A DNA stretch of 64,000 nucleotides, taken from NCBI RefSeq assembly GCF_949152215.1, contig NZ_OX424407.1, positions 186,001 through 250,000 on the forward strand, written 5' to 3'. Below are positions 53,831 through 62,985 of the stretch, piece after piece. Numbering within the stretch: position 1 is the first letter of the stretch; each line of letters opens with the position of its first letter. The translations under genes and the position numbers were made by a program. This stretch comes from Lancefieldella sp. Marseille-Q7238 (GTDB taxonomy: Bacteria > Actinomycetota > Coriobacteriia > Coriobacteriales > Atopobiaceae). The notes beneath the pieces are model-generated. The model was given only the letters and a program-made list of their open reading frames with translations, was not told the origin of the DNA and ran no database searches.

Positions 53831-53877
53831 GCTACTAATCTAGTAGCATTTAGTGAACGTTCTGTTCTAAGGAACAG
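53831..53877. promoter_or_regulatory. Two perfect inverted repeats before the NADH oxidase-like gene
   Basis: GCTACTA-ATC-TAGTAGC at 53831-53847 and CTGTTC-TAAG-GAACAG at 53862-53877 lie 49-95 bases before the start codon. They are unrelated in sequence, suggesting two operators or an operator and a promoter element. The 228-base gap 53698-53925 holds no gene. Confidence 0.55.
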
Positions 53878-53925
53878 TTTTGTTTGCTGAAAGTTCATAT
53901 ACACGCGTCAAAAGGGGAGAGTCTC

Positions 53926-55281
53926 ATGGCTAAAGTCGCAGTTATCGGATGTACTCACGCGGGTGTCTTTGCCACCACATCAATCTTGGCCGCGCATCCC
54001 GATTGGGAAGTTCATGTGTTTGAGCGCAATGACACCGTGTCGTTTCTGTCCTGCGGCATCGCTCTTTGGGCTGGAGATCATGTCAGCGATCCAAATAAGA
54101 TGTTCTACAGCTCGCCCGCAGCGCTTGAACAGGCGGGCGCGCATGTTCACATGACTGCTGACGTAACGGCCGCCGACGCGCAGACAAAGCATGTAACTTG
54201 GACTGATCTCACGACAGAGGAGAAGTACGAAGACGATTTCGACTACCTCGTGGTAACCACCGGCTCCAAGCCCATTGTGCCGCCACTGCCGGGCATCAAC
54301 GGTTCGCGTGTTCTTCAGTGCAAGAATTGGGCTGACGGCAAGCATATTCACGACGCCGCAGGCGATGCCTCCTCTGTAGTCATCATTGGAGCTGGCTACA
54401 TCGGCGCGGAGCTTGCCGAGCAGCTCTCTGACCGCCATAAGCAGGTTACTCTCATTGATATGTTGCCGCGTGTTTTGGCAAAGAACTTTGACGCCGACAT
54501 TACCGATCAAATCGAAAGCGTCTACCGCAAACACGGCGTCACGCTGGCTCTTGGCGAGAAGGTCGTCTCATTTGAAGATACCGGCGACGCGGTGAGCGTT
54601 GTGACCGACAAAGGTTCCTATACGGCCGATTACGCCATTTTAGGCATCGGGTTCTTGCCTCGCACTGATCTGTTTGCCGGACAGCTTGAGATGGCAAAAA
54701 ATGGCGCCATCAAGGTCGATAAGTACCTGCGCACATCCGTTCCCGGTGTCTTTGCGGCAGGAGATTCCTCTTCCATCCTTTTTAACGTTACTGGAAAAGA
54801 CGACTATATCCCACTGGCAACTAACGCGGTGCGTCAGGGGTTGCACATAGGTCCTAACATGGTCGAGCCAACTTTGCCCTATGCTGGCACACAGGCGACA
54901 AACGCCGTCCAGCTGTATGAGTATTCAATGGCCGCTACAGGTCTTACGGTTGAAAGCGGCAAGGCACGCGGCTACAGCTATGACTCTGTTACCATCACCG
55001 AGAATTACCGTCCCGAATTTATGCTGACCACAGAACCTGTAACCGCAACCTTGGTCTGGGAGCCGTCTACGCGCGAAATCAAAGGCGCACAGTTCTTCTC
55101 GACACATGACGATGTTGCGCAGGCGGCAAATGTGGTTTCTGTGGCCATTGCCAACCATATGACTATTGACGGGCTTGCCGGTGTTGACCTGCTCTTCCAG
55201 CCAAACTTTACCAACCCCGTGAACTATATCGGATCCGCCGCTCTGGCAGCCGTTGCAAAGGCAAACAAGAACATGCGGTGA
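53926..55281 (+). CDS. NADH oxidase-type FAD oxidoreductase
   Basis: 451 residues. FAD loop VIGCTHAGVFATTSIL at the start; redox cysteine in VSFLSCGIALW; NADH loop VVIIGAGYIGAELAEQL; FAD C-terminal motif VPGVFAAGDSS. These match water-forming NADH oxidase/CoA-disulfide reductase relatives, which remove oxygen and regenerate NAD+ in anaerobes. ATG 53926 behind GGGGAGAG. Preceded by two operator-like inverted repeats, so probably tightly regulated. Confidence 0.9.
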   Translation: MAKVAVIGCTHAGVFATTSILAAHPDWEVHVFERNDTVSFLSCGIALWAGDHVSDPNKMFYSSPAALEQAGAHVHMTADVTAADAQTKHVTWTDLTTEEKYEDDFDYLVVTTGSKPIVPPLPGINGSRVLQCKNWADGKHIHDAAGDASSVVIIGAGYIGAELAEQLSDRHKQVTLIDMLPRVLAKNFDADITDQIESVYRKHGVTLALGEKVVSFEDTGDAVSVVTDKGSYTADYAILGIGFLPRTDLFAGQLEMAKNGAIKVDKYLRTSVPGVFAAGDSSSILFNVTGKDDYIPLATNAVRQGLHIGPNMVEPTLPYAGTQATNAVQLYEYSMAATGLTVESGKARGYSYDSVTITENYRPEFMLTTEPVTATLVWEPSTREIKGAQFFSTHDDVAQAANVVSVAIANHMTIDGLAGVDLLFQPNFTNPVNYIGSAALAAVAKANKNMR

Positions 55282-55313
55282 TGCGCGAATTCTGCGGGAA
55301 AACTTACAATCGG

Positions 55314-56201
55314 TCAGCGCTTAATCAGCGCCTGTACGTGTGCGCCGTTGATGTCTCCGTGGTCTGTCACAAGCGCTTCCATGAGCTGCCCAACAATCTC
55401 TTCATCAACAGTGCCGTTCAGGACGTAGGTTGCCTGCGCCTTCGCCTCATCAGATCCGTTGCCAACGCAAAATGAGTAAGGAGAAAGCTCGAGAAGTGCT
55501 AAATCATTTCCAGAATCGCCACAAAAGACAACCTCTTCGGGAGTTAGACCCAGATATTCAATAAGGATTTTGAAGCCGTCCGCTTTGCTGAAGCCTTTGG
55601 GATTGACGTCGTACCAGCCGGTATAGGGGCTTACCAAATCGATGTCAGGGACTTTTGCCAAAACGTTGTCAAATACGGCCTTACGAGCCGTTCGGTCTGC
55701 GGGCGTCAGTATACCGACTGAAATAAACTCCTTATCGCACGGTACGTCATCAGGCCCTTGAACTGCCGTAAAGGAATCATAGTGCGCATTGATGTAGTCG
55801 ACCTGCGTCCGCGTGGCTCCAAAAATCATCCATCCGGGCCGAATAGTCGTATCAAGTGGCGGCTCCACCGGGCCCTCATCAAAATATGCCAAGTAGGCAT
55901 CCTTGTGCTGTGTGACAACTCGAAGGACTCTCTCAAGCGTCTCCGCAGACATGATGCGCTTTGCAACAAGTGCGCCCTTGCCGTAAACCACCTTACCGGA
56001 GCCGCAGATGGCTGTTGTCAGGTAGCTTGTGTCAAAGTTATAAAAGGGAAGCGCGTCATAGGCGGAGCGGCCGGTAGCCGGGCCAAAGTCAATGCCGGCT
56101 TCTTTTAGGGCGACAATAGCCTGCAGCGTGCGATTAGGTACCAGCGGCGCGTTTGCCCGTTTCAGCGTTTCATCCATGTCGGAAAGCACGAGCTTGATCA
56201 T
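55314..56201 (-). CDS. HAD-superfamily phosphatase, Cof type (IIB)
   Basis: 295 residues. HAD motif I LSDMDETLKR with nucleophile Asp, motif II TGRSAYDALPF, motif IV FCGDSGNDLALLEL. The Cof-type cap sits in the middle. Substrate unknown; relatives act on sugar phosphates or flavin precursors. ATG 56201 follows GAGGAG. Convergent with the NADH oxidase gene and divergent from the pgsA-like gene; a direct repeat TAGTGAGT (56235 and 56246) lies in the divergent gap. Confidence 0.9.
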   Translation of the reverse strand: MIKLVLSDMDETLKRANAPLVPNRTLQAIVALKEAGIDFGPATGRSAYDALPFYNFDTSYLTTAICGSGKVVYGKGALVAKRIMSAETLERVLRVVTQHKDAYLAYFDEGPVEPPLDTTIRPGWMIFGATRTQVDYINAHYDSFTAVQGPDDVPCDKEFISVGILTPADRTARKAVFDNVLAKVPDIDLVSPYTGWYDVNPKGFSKADGFKILIEYLGLTPEEVVFCGDSGNDLALLELSPYSFCVGNGSDEAKAQATYVLNGTVDEEIVGQLMEALVTDHGDINGAHVQALIKR

Positions 56202-56348
56202 AAGACTCCTCGGATGTTTCAGTTGCAATACCACTAGTGAGTATATAGTGAGTGTAGCGCATAAACGGCCGCACAAGCGATACACTAGATAGCATCACCG
56301 CCCACGCGCCAAACCGTTCCAGCGCAGAAAGTCAGGGAGCAACAGAAC

Positions 56349-57101
56349 GTGTCAGATAGAACGAACCGTATAAAGTCACAGGTAACCACACAAGTAAGCA
56401 AGGCCACCACACAGGTAAAAGACATTACCGATGCAACTGCCGCTCGCGCTCAGGGGGCCGGTACCGTCACAGCTCCCATCGGAACGCCTGATAACCCTTC
56501 TAACCAAGTACTTACCGCAGCTAACGGTATAACGTTTTGCCGTCTCATCCTCACCTTTGTCTTTCTGTATATCTTTTGCACGCGCGGTAACCGCTGGGTC
56601 GCGCTTACCTGCTATGCTGTCGCTGCTGTAACCGACTTTCTTGACGGTCAGGTAGCGCGGCGCACGCAAACTGTCAGCTGGGTTGGTAAGATTATGGATC
56701 CGATTATGGATCGCGTACTATTGTTTACCGGTGTTCTCGGCCTTCTAGCTGTAGGGGAGCTGCCTCTGTGGATCCCTCTCTTTGTTATCGGCCGAGATGC
56801 ATATCTGACCTGCGGCGCATTGATTGTTCGACATTTCCGCCGGCGGCCAATTGATGTGGTCTACATCGGAAAGATTGCAACCGCCTGCCTCATGACGGGC
56901 TTTTCATTTTTGCTGTTGGGTATGCCAATCATAGACGGCCTCAACCTTGTCAGCGTCCCGTGGCTGCCGGTTCTCAATGCTCAGTCGGGCGGTCTGGGAC
57001 TTATCTTTGTCTACGCGGGCATCCTTTGTTCCGCGGCAACCGCTATTGTCTATACTGTTCAGGCCGCACACATTATCCGTGCGGCCGAGGAAAACGAATG
57101 A
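56349..57101 (+). CDS. pgsA: CDP-diacylglycerol--glycerol-3-phosphate 3-phosphatidyltransferase-like
   Basis: 250 residues, GTG start. CDP-alcohol phosphotransferase motif DGQVARRTQTVSWVGK followed by IMDPIMDRVL gives the DGxxAR..G..D..D pattern. A 45-residue hydrophilic N-terminus precedes about five membrane helices. Makes phosphatidylglycerol phosphate from CDP-diacylglycerol; CdsA in this window makes the substrate. Overlaps the carboxypeptidase gene by 4 bases. Confidence 0.9.
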   Translation: MSDRTNRIKSQVTTQVSKATTQVKDITDATAARAQGAGTVTAPIGTPDNPSNQVLTAANGITFCRLILTFVFLYIFCTRGNRWVALTCYAVAAVTDFLDGQVARRTQTVSWVGKIMDPIMDRVLLFTGVLGLLAVGELPLWIPLFVIGRDAYLTCGALIVRHFRRRPIDVVYIGKIATACLMTGFSFLLLGMPIIDGLNLVSVPWLPVLNAQSGGLGLIFVYAGILCSAATAIVYTVQAAHIIRAAEENE

Positions 57102-58375
57102 GGTCCACCGTGCAAGATTTCGCGATTACCTCACAGAAGCGCATGTCAGAAGACTTGCGAGGCATGTCGTACCTTCATCGCAAGTGTTCCTGCGGGCGCG
57201 CCAATAGACAACTCGTAAAGTTTGTCTGGGTTTTTCTGCTTACGGTCATAATGTCTGTGGCAACGCTCACCTTCGGCGCTTCGCAGTACGCCTATGCCGC
57301 AGACGATGATGCCGCGGAGCCTGAGATTACGGAGGCGCAGTCCGCTATCCTGGAGGACGATCAGGGAAACGTTCTCTGGAGCAAAGACCCTGACCGCAAA
57401 ATGGGCATGGCTTCCATCACGAAGGTCATGACCGCTATGGTAGCCCTTGACTCGGGCATCGATCTTGACCAACCCTGCAACATCGTGTCGGTAGACCTTG
57501 AAGAAGGCTCGGTGCTTGCAAACTATTCTACTAGCGAGCATCCAACGCTCAGAGAGCTCATTCAGGTGCTGCTGGTACATTCGGCCAATGATGTGGCATA
57601 CAACATCGCCATCAACGTCGCGGGTTCTCAGGAAGCATTCGCGGACCTCATGAACAAGAAGGCCGCTGAAATTGGCATGACTAACACGCACTTCTCGAAT
57701 CCCCACGGTCTTGACGCGGACGATCATTACTCCACGGCGCGGGATTTGGCGTTGATGGCTCGGTATGCTCGCCAGCATTACCCCTTCATCGCCAGCACGG
57801 TTCATATGACCTCTGTTACCGCTGTGGTCAATGGAGAAGAAGTTACGTGGCCCTCTACCGACAAACTCCTCAGAACCTATCCGGGCATGCTTGGCATCAA
57901 GACGGGATCTGAGGACAGCGGAACAGCCTTTTTGGGCGCGGCACGGCGCAATGGCGTCACGCTCTATAGCTGCGTTCTCGGCTGCACCACCGACGCGGGA
58001 CGCTTTGCCGACACGAGAATCATGTTTAACTGGGGATATGCCCATTTCAGGCACATCAGTGTCGCTAACGCCTCTACCGTCACTGCCATCCATCCTTACC
58101 AGGACAATTTCCTTATGAGCGCTGCTGTTCGCCCGCAAGCGTCATTGACCGTCCTTGCCTGGCCAGGCGCGGGAGACCTCTCGTATACCATTACAAACCT
58201 GCAATCAGGCTATCCGGTAGCCAACGGTCAGCTTGTCGGTCAGGCAACATGGGCGCAAGGGGATAGGAACGCAGGCAGCGTTCTTTACCAAGCAACGCTG
58301 ACATTGCACACCGTACCAGCCTATAACATCTTCGATCTTGCTTCTGTCGCGCCCTACCTCTACACGGCAAATTGA
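57098..58375 (+). CDS. D-alanyl-D-alanine carboxypeptidase (S11)
   Basis: 425 residues from ATG 57098. About 40 hydrophilic residues precede a signal/membrane helix (LVKFVWVFLLTVIMSVATLTF), so the start may be later, for example ATG 57144. Active-site motifs SITK (SxxK), SAN (SxN) and KTG are all present, in ASITKVMTAMV, VHSANDVAYNIAINV and GIKTGSEDSGTAF. Trims peptidoglycan peptides outside the membrane. Overlaps the pgsA-like gene by 4 bases and ends 1 base before the next ATG. Confidence 0.9.
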   Translation: MRSTVQDFAITSQKRMSEDLRGMSYLHRKCSCGRANRQLVKFVWVFLLTVIMSVATLTFGASQYAYAADDDAAEPEITEAQSAILEDDQGNVLWSKDPDRKMGMASITKVMTAMVALDSGIDLDQPCNIVSVDLEEGSVLANYSTSEHPTLRELIQVLLVHSANDVAYNIAINVAGSQEAFADLMNKKAAEIGMTNTHFSNPHGLDADDHYSTARDLALMARYARQHYPFIASTVHMTSVTAVVNGEEVTWPSTDKLLRTYPGMLGIKTGSEDSGTAFLGAARRNGVTLYSCVLGCTTDAGRFADTRIMFNWGYAHFRHISVANASTVTAIHPYQDNFLMSAAVRPQASLTVLAWPGAGDLSYTITNLQSGYPVANGQLVGQATWAQGDRNAGSVLYQATLTLHTVPAYNIFDLASVAPYLYTAN

Positions 58376-58376
58376 C

Positions 58377-59225
58377 ATGTCCAACCAAACCAACCTTCAC
58401 GCGGAACATGAGCTTCTCGGAGCGGCGTTCACAATCAATCCGCAGACCGACTCTTTGATTCCTGACTCATATATCGCCGAAACGTCCTTCTCGGCCGAGA
58501 AAAACAGTGACGCATGCTGCCTGTTTGATCTTTCAGGGTCAGCGTACCAACTCGTCAGTGGGGCGGACGCTCCGGCCTTTATTGATGCGGCGTTTGCCGG
58601 ACCGTATCTTGAGGCGGGAGATCTTTCGTTTCAGCCGGCGTTTGCCGGAGACGGAAGCGTTGTATCAGTTGCCCTTGTCGCGCGCTCGGGAGACCATGAG
58701 TTTTTCTACATCGACATTTCCCAGCGCGGAGCGGCTCTCTCAAAATGGCTTGAGTTTATAACGCGCATCAAAACACAGGACGCGACACCTTACGGCAGCG
58801 TTGCTCTTGAGGACGCAAATTCACTTCTTGTGCCACTTATGCTCGCCGGACCAGGCGCCCACGCCGTTCTTTCGGATTACTTGAAGCATACGGACCAGGT
58901 GCTTCCCGAGCAGGGCAAGATAGCTTCACTTCTGCTTGATACCAGAATCGCCGCGCTCGTTGGTCATCTGGCGTTAGAGAAACTTGACGCGTTCATCGTA
59001 TTGGTAAGCCCGACTCAGGCGCGGCTCATCTGGAGGAGCTTTCTGTCGTTTGACAACGTTGAAGTGCATGGGCGCCAGCAGCTTACAAAAGTTTGTCTGG
59101 ACACGCTGCCATGGTTCAGGCTGCTTGACGGTTCAGACAAGATTGTCGTTCCTCAAGATATACTTGACGTTCACGGTTTTATCCGCAAATCCCGAGATTT
59201 TATTGGCGGCCGCGCGTTACAGTAA
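58377..59225 (+). CDS. GcvT-fold (aminomethyltransferase-like) protein, short
   Basis: 282 residues. The segment CCLFDLSGSAYQLVSGADAPAFID resembles the folate-binding fold of GcvT/YgfZ proteins, and the end HGFIRKSRDFIGGRAL resembles the FxG motif near the GcvT C-terminus; the middle is diverged. Shorter than GcvT (about 360). Neither gcvH nor gcvP is nearby. A folate- or cluster-repair-related role is possible. Directly follows the carboxypeptidase gene. Confidence 0.6.
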   Translation: MSNQTNLHAEHELLGAAFTINPQTDSLIPDSYIAETSFSAEKNSDACCLFDLSGSAYQLVSGADAPAFIDAAFAGPYLEAGDLSFQPAFAGDGSVVSVALVARSGDHEFFYIDISQRGAALSKWLEFITRIKTQDATPYGSVALEDANSLLVPLMLAGPGAHAVLSDYLKHTDQVLPEQGKIASLLLDTRIAALVGHLALEKLDAFIVLVSPTQARLIWRSFLSFDNVEVHGRQQLTKVCLDTLPWFRLLDGSDKIVVPQDILDVHGFIRKSRDFIGGRALQ

Positions 59226-59266
59226 CAGTGCGCATTCGCTCTAAACCTCTACCTGAGGGAGAGATT

Positions 59267-59647
59267 ATGAAGTACTCCATAAATGCACAGGGCGTTCCTG
59301 CCGCCATTGGACCATATTCGCAGGGAACCACTGCTGGAAGGCTTGTCTTCGCCTCCGGTCAGCTGCCTATCTCTGCAAATAACAATAAAGAGCTGGTAGA
59401 AGGAGGGGTTGCTGAGCAGACCGAGCGTGTCATAGATCTCATTCAAAGTATCCTCGCTGAGGTGGGCTGCACGCTTGCAGACGTTGCTCAAACCACACTT
59501 TACCTGGCTGATCTTAATGATTTGGATACGGTCAATAAGATTTACGCGCAGCGCTTTACAACACCTGCTCCCGCGAGAAATGTTGTCGAAGTTTCGAAGC
59601 TTCCCCTTAACGCTTTAGTTGAGATGGACTGTATTGCCTGCCGTTAG
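59267..59647 (+). CDS. ridA: RidA family 2-iminopropanoate deaminase
   Basis: 126 residues, homotrimer. Removes reactive enamine/imine intermediates from PLP enzymes. AIGPYSQGTTAGRLVFASGQLPI and the active-site Arg in PARNVVEVSKLPLNALVEMDCIA are diagnostic. ATG 59267 behind GAGGGAGAG; the longer frame from 59228 is not used. No partner pathway nearby. Confidence 0.93.
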   Translation: MKYSINAQGVPAAIGPYSQGTTAGRLVFASGQLPISANNNKELVEGGVAEQTERVIDLIQSILAEVGCTLADVAQTTLYLADLNDLDTVNKIYAQRFTTPAPARNVVEVSKLPLNALVEMDCIACR

Positions 59648-59688
59648 CGGTATTATAGAAACGGTACGCAATCTGAAGGAGTTACCTC

Positions 59689-60099
59689 ATGGCCTCACTA
59701 CATGACCAGCAACCTGGTAAAACAGAAATCTTTCATATGCCCTCCGCTGACGCGACGGTACCTGATTTGATGGGCAAGAATCGCCCCGCAAATCCCGTGA
59801 TAACCATCGTCAAGGGACCTCAGACCGGCGAAACGTTTGAGCTTGACTCTGCGCATATCACGCTTGGTCGCGATCCTAAAAACAGTATCTTTCTCAATGA
59901 CATGACTGTTTCTCGCCACCACGCTCAAATTGATCTTTCAAACCTCGGTCTTGGTTATGCCACGATTGAAGACTTGAACTCTTTGAACGGCACATGGGTC
60001 GATGGCGCCATCATCAATAAGGCAACGCTTCAAGACGGCTCAACCATTCAGATTGGCACCTTCCGCATGGTGTTCCATACCAGCAAACCCGCCGTATAA
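59689..60099 (+). CDS. FHA-domain protein (GarA/OdhI-like)
   Basis: 136 residues. FHA phosphothreonine-binding domain: GETFELDSAHITLGRDPKNSIFLNDMTVSRHHAQIDL and SLNGTWVDG give the GRxx..SxxH..NGT pattern. A short N-terminal tail precedes it. Together with the MerR gene 9 bases on, the order matches mycobacterial garA-ftsR (Rv1827-Rv1828). GarA controls 2-oxoglutarate metabolism; the N-terminal threonine pair ETTS is not evident here. Confidence 0.85.
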   Translation: MASLHDQQPGKTEIFHMPSADATVPDLMGKNRPANPVITIVKGPQTGETFELDSAHITLGRDPKNSIFLNDMTVSRHHAQIDLSNLGLGYATIEDLNSLNGTWVDGAIINKATLQDGSTIQIGTFRMVFHTSKPAV

Positions 60100-60108
60100 G
60101 AAGTTTTT

Positions 60109-60963
60109 ATGACTGACGCAAGCTTCCTCACAATCGGCAAGGTCGTCGATAAGCTTAAAGAAAGCTATCCCGACCTCACCATCTCAAAGGTACGGTATCT
60201 TGAGGATGAAGGTCTACTTGAGCCTTCACGTTCTTCCGGCGGCTATCGTCAGTACTCTCAGCGAGACGTTCGGCGCCTTGAAACCATCCTGTATCTGCAA
60301 AAGAATCGCTTTATGCCTCTGTCCGTCATTCGAGAAGAACTTGAGCGCCAAGATCAGGGCAAAAACGCGATTGGCAGTATTTCTCGTGATACGCACCATG
60401 AGGACACTCAGACAAAAGACCAGCGACAAGTTACCGCTCCCATCATAGGGGCCGGCAATGCCGATGCTATTGTGGTGCCTGTTGACAAGCGAAACATCGT
60501 TGAAAAGTTTCACTCCATCGACCGCATGCCCGATCTTGTCGGAGCTTCTGTAGGTTTTGTCCGTCAGCTCTCAGAGGTGGGCATTATCACACTGAAGCGT
60601 TCTCCCCATGGTCGAGATCTCGTCGACGGGCGTGATTTGACGCTTATTCGTCTTGCTCACGAGCTGAGACACTTTGGATTTGAGCCTAAAAACCTGCGCC
60701 AATACGTGATGGCCGCTAACCGAGAATCCAGTATGTTCGCAAAGTCGCTGGTAGTTTATGCGAAAAAGGGCGGGGGAGTTGAAGTTGAGGCAAACTCCGA
60801 GACCCGCCGCAGGTTCATGCAAGCCTTTACTCGCATGCTTGGCCTCACGAACGCCATACGAAATGAGCTCATCACACGGCTTGTCAGCGATTCGTTCAAA
60901 GATATGGAAATGGATTCCTCCGATCGAGAAATAGACTCCGCCAATCAGAGCAGCTCAGCATAG
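60109..60963 (+). CDS. MerR-family regulator, FtsR-like
   Basis: 284 residues. N-terminal winged helix with TISKVRYLEDEGLLEPSRSSGGYRQYSQRDVRRLETILYLQ; a second helix-turn-helix-like region follows a 90-residue spacer (VGASVGFVRQLSEVGIITLKR) and a helical C-terminus. Two-domain MerR proteins next to an FHA gene are characteristic of actinobacterial FtsR, which activates ftsZ expression. Role here is by synteny. Confidence 0.85.
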   Translation: MTDASFLTIGKVVDKLKESYPDLTISKVRYLEDEGLLEPSRSSGGYRQYSQRDVRRLETILYLQKNRFMPLSVIREELERQDQGKNAIGSISRDTHHEDTQTKDQRQVTAPIIGAGNADAIVVPVDKRNIVEKFHSIDRMPDLVGASVGFVRQLSEVGIITLKRSPHGRDLVDGRDLTLIRLAHELRHFGFEPKNLRQYVMAANRESSMFAKSLVVYAKKGGGVEVEANSETRRRFMQAFTRMLGLTNAIRNELITRLVSDSFKDMEMDSSDREIDSANQSSSA

Positions 60964-61032
60964 TCTTTATCGGAATAGTTTTGTCGTTCGCGTATTCAAC
61001 CCCTGAATACGCGCCGTTTGAAAGGGATAACA

Positions 61033-61572
61033 TTGTCTGACTACGATTACGAAAGCCATGTCATTAGCATTCCGGATTATCCGGAACCCGGTATTATCTT
61101 CAAAGACGTCACGCCTCTCTTCAAAGATCCCGAATGCTTTAAGGCACTCGTTGACGACATCGCTGGTCATTTCAAGGGACGCGGGATTACGAAGGTCATC
61201 GGTGCCGAAGCGCGAGGCTTTTTAATCGGAGCTCCTGTAGCATATGCCCTGGGCGCCGGTTTTGTTCCCGCCCGAAAACCCGGCAAACTGCCTCGCGAGG
61301 TATTCACTCAATCGTATGACCTCGAATACGGTACCGATGACCTGCAGATACATAAAGACGCTCTCACCAAAGACGATGTGGTCTTGATTGCTGACGATTT
61401 GGTAGCCACTGGCGGCACCTGCGTTGCCTCGGCTCATCTTGCAGAACAGGCGGGCGCTCGAGTAGAAGGTTTTACGTTCGCGCTTGAGCTTTGTTACCTC
61501 AATCCTCGTGGAATCATCTCAGAGCATTATCCCAATATCGACGTCTATACGCTTATTAAGGTTAAAAAGTAG
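61033..61572 (+). CDS. apt: Adenine phosphoribosyltransferase
   Basis: Salvages adenine to AMP with PRPP. 179 residues from TTG 61033, which has AAAGGGA upstream (TTG 61018 is the alternative). IPDYPEPGIIFKDVTPLFKDP, GAEARGFLIGAPVAYALG, RKPGKLPREV and the PRPP loop VLIADDLVATGGTC are all typical. Confidence 0.95.
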   Translation: MSDYDYESHVISIPDYPEPGIIFKDVTPLFKDPECFKALVDDIAGHFKGRGITKVIGAEARGFLIGAPVAYALGAGFVPARKPGKLPREVFTQSYDLEYGTDDLQIHKDALTKDDVVLIADDLVATGGTCVASAHLAEQAGARVEGFTFALELCYLNPRGIISEHYPNIDVYTLIKVKK

Positions 61573-61650
61573 TGTAAGTTTTATGTATAAGAGGTCGACC
61601 TGTTAGGGTAGAAGCGATAGAATGCTGTTGCGAGTGTTGAAAGGATATAT

Positions 61651-62838
61651 ATGAACTCTAACCGCAACATCACACGTCGTGCTTTGTTTGCCCTGTCTGC
61701 TTCTGCGGTATTTGCAGGGCTGACCTCTCATATCGCTTATGCGGATCCCCAGTCTGAGCTGGAGGCGGCCTCTGCCAAGCTGGATTCTCTCGGCACCAAG
61801 CTTACCCAGGCGGAAGATGACCTTAACGAGAAAACCTACGCGCTGGACGCCACCAATAACAAGATTGGCGACGTTCAGGAAGAGATTTCTGAAACCGAGA
61901 AGAAACTGGAGGTGCAGCGCGGTATTCTCGCCGCTGCTATGCGCAGCTCGTATAAGGCGGGGCCTCAGGAGGCTCTTGACTTTATCCTCGGCGCTTCAAG
62001 CCCTGATGACTTCATCAGCCGTATCTACTATATGGATCGCACCAGCAAAAAACAGGCTGATTCAATCGATCAGGTCAAAACGCTTGGCGATCAGCTTACC
62101 CAACAGAAAAATGAGCTGGAAGCGCAGCAAGCTCAGCTGCAAGAGCAGATTCAGGCTATGAAGACGCAGGCTGACGATGTAAAAGCTCAAATCGCAGAGG
62201 CGAAGTCCTATTACGATTCCCTTGACGCTGAAGTTAAGAAGCAGCTTGCAGAGCAGGCTGCGGCGGAAAGCAACAAAAACAGCAACGTCAACGCGGCTAT
62301 CAATTACGCAACCAACGACAGTCCCTCAGCGCCAGCTGATACGAATACGGATAACAACGGCGCCAATAACGCGTCCAACAATAACAACGGGTCAAATGAC
62401 ACCCCTTCGAACAATTCAAACAATAACAATGGTGGCAATTCCTCCGATGGCGGCGGCTCAAATAACGGCGGCAGCGGAAGTCCTTATCCGTGCGGCGGCG
62501 TAGGATCTGCCTATTCCTGCCTCGGCTGGCCGTATGTCTGGGGAGGCGCAAGCCCAAGACAGGGTGGTTTTGACTGCGGTGGCCTTGTGTACTACTGCTT
62601 CCTCGGTTATCGCAACGGCACCGCCGGTACTATCGGCCGTAACATCAAAGCCGCCGGCAACTGGAAGGACTCAATGGATCAGCTCTCGTACGGCGATTGC
62701 GTCTTTACTCGCGCCGGCTACGAGCACATCGGCATCTACATCGGTAACGGTCAGATGATTCATGCCGCCAACGAAGCCTTGGGTGTTTGTATCGGATCTG
62801 TCTGGGCGTTTTACGGCGGAGGACCTTTCAGCGGCTAA
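61651..62838 (+). CDS. NlpC/P60 peptidoglycan hydrolase with coiled coil
   Basis: 395 residues, secreted. Twin-arginine-like NITRRALFALSASAV signal; long coiled coil (about 30-200) like PcsB; low-complexity Asn/Ser/Gly linker (about 225-285); C-terminal NlpC/P60 domain with catalytic Cys in GGFDCGGLVYYCF and His in YEHIGIYIGNGQMIHA. Probably cuts stem peptides at division sites, with the coiled coil as the regulated part. Confidence 0.93.
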   Translation: MNSNRNITRRALFALSASAVFAGLTSHIAYADPQSELEAASAKLDSLGTKLTQAEDDLNEKTYALDATNNKIGDVQEEISETEKKLEVQRGILAAAMRSSYKAGPQEALDFILGASSPDDFISRIYYMDRTSKKQADSIDQVKTLGDQLTQQKNELEAQQAQLQEQIQAMKTQADDVKAQIAEAKSYYDSLDAEVKKQLAEQAAAESNKNSNVNAAINYATNDSPSAPADTNTDNNGANNASNNNNGSNDTPSNNSNNNNGGNSSDGGGSNNGGSGSPYPCGGVGSAYSCLGWPYVWGGASPRQGGFDCGGLVYYCFLGYRNGTAGTIGRNIKAAGNWKDSMDQLSYGDCVFTRAGYEHIGIYIGNGQMIHAANEALGVCIGSVWAFYGGGPFSG

Positions 62839-62920
62839 GGTTGAGTCCTGTTCCCACAGACTACCGAGCCGCATCAGGCTAGCAAGTCTCATCCAACAGG
62901 CTTCATTTTTGAACCATAAG

Positions 62921-62963
62921 CACGTAAAGCGTACAATAGCAAGGTATGCTTTACGTGTTTTTT
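62921..62963 (+). terminator. Intrinsic terminator before the ClC gene
   Basis: Perfect 10-base arms CACGTAAAGC / GCTTTACGTG, 17-base loop and six T. It lies 23 bases before the ClC start, so the ClC gene must have a promoter overlapping it, or the hairpin sits in its leader. Confidence 0.7.
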
Positions 62964-62985
62964 ATGACGGAGAGGGGAGAAGACA

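Noticed and set aside
53862-53877. SOS-box (LexA) reading of the GAAC/GTTC words near 53855-53870
   Set aside because: The GAAC and GTTC half-sites are five bases apart rather than four, and the palindrome centre does not match CGAAC-N4-GTTCG.
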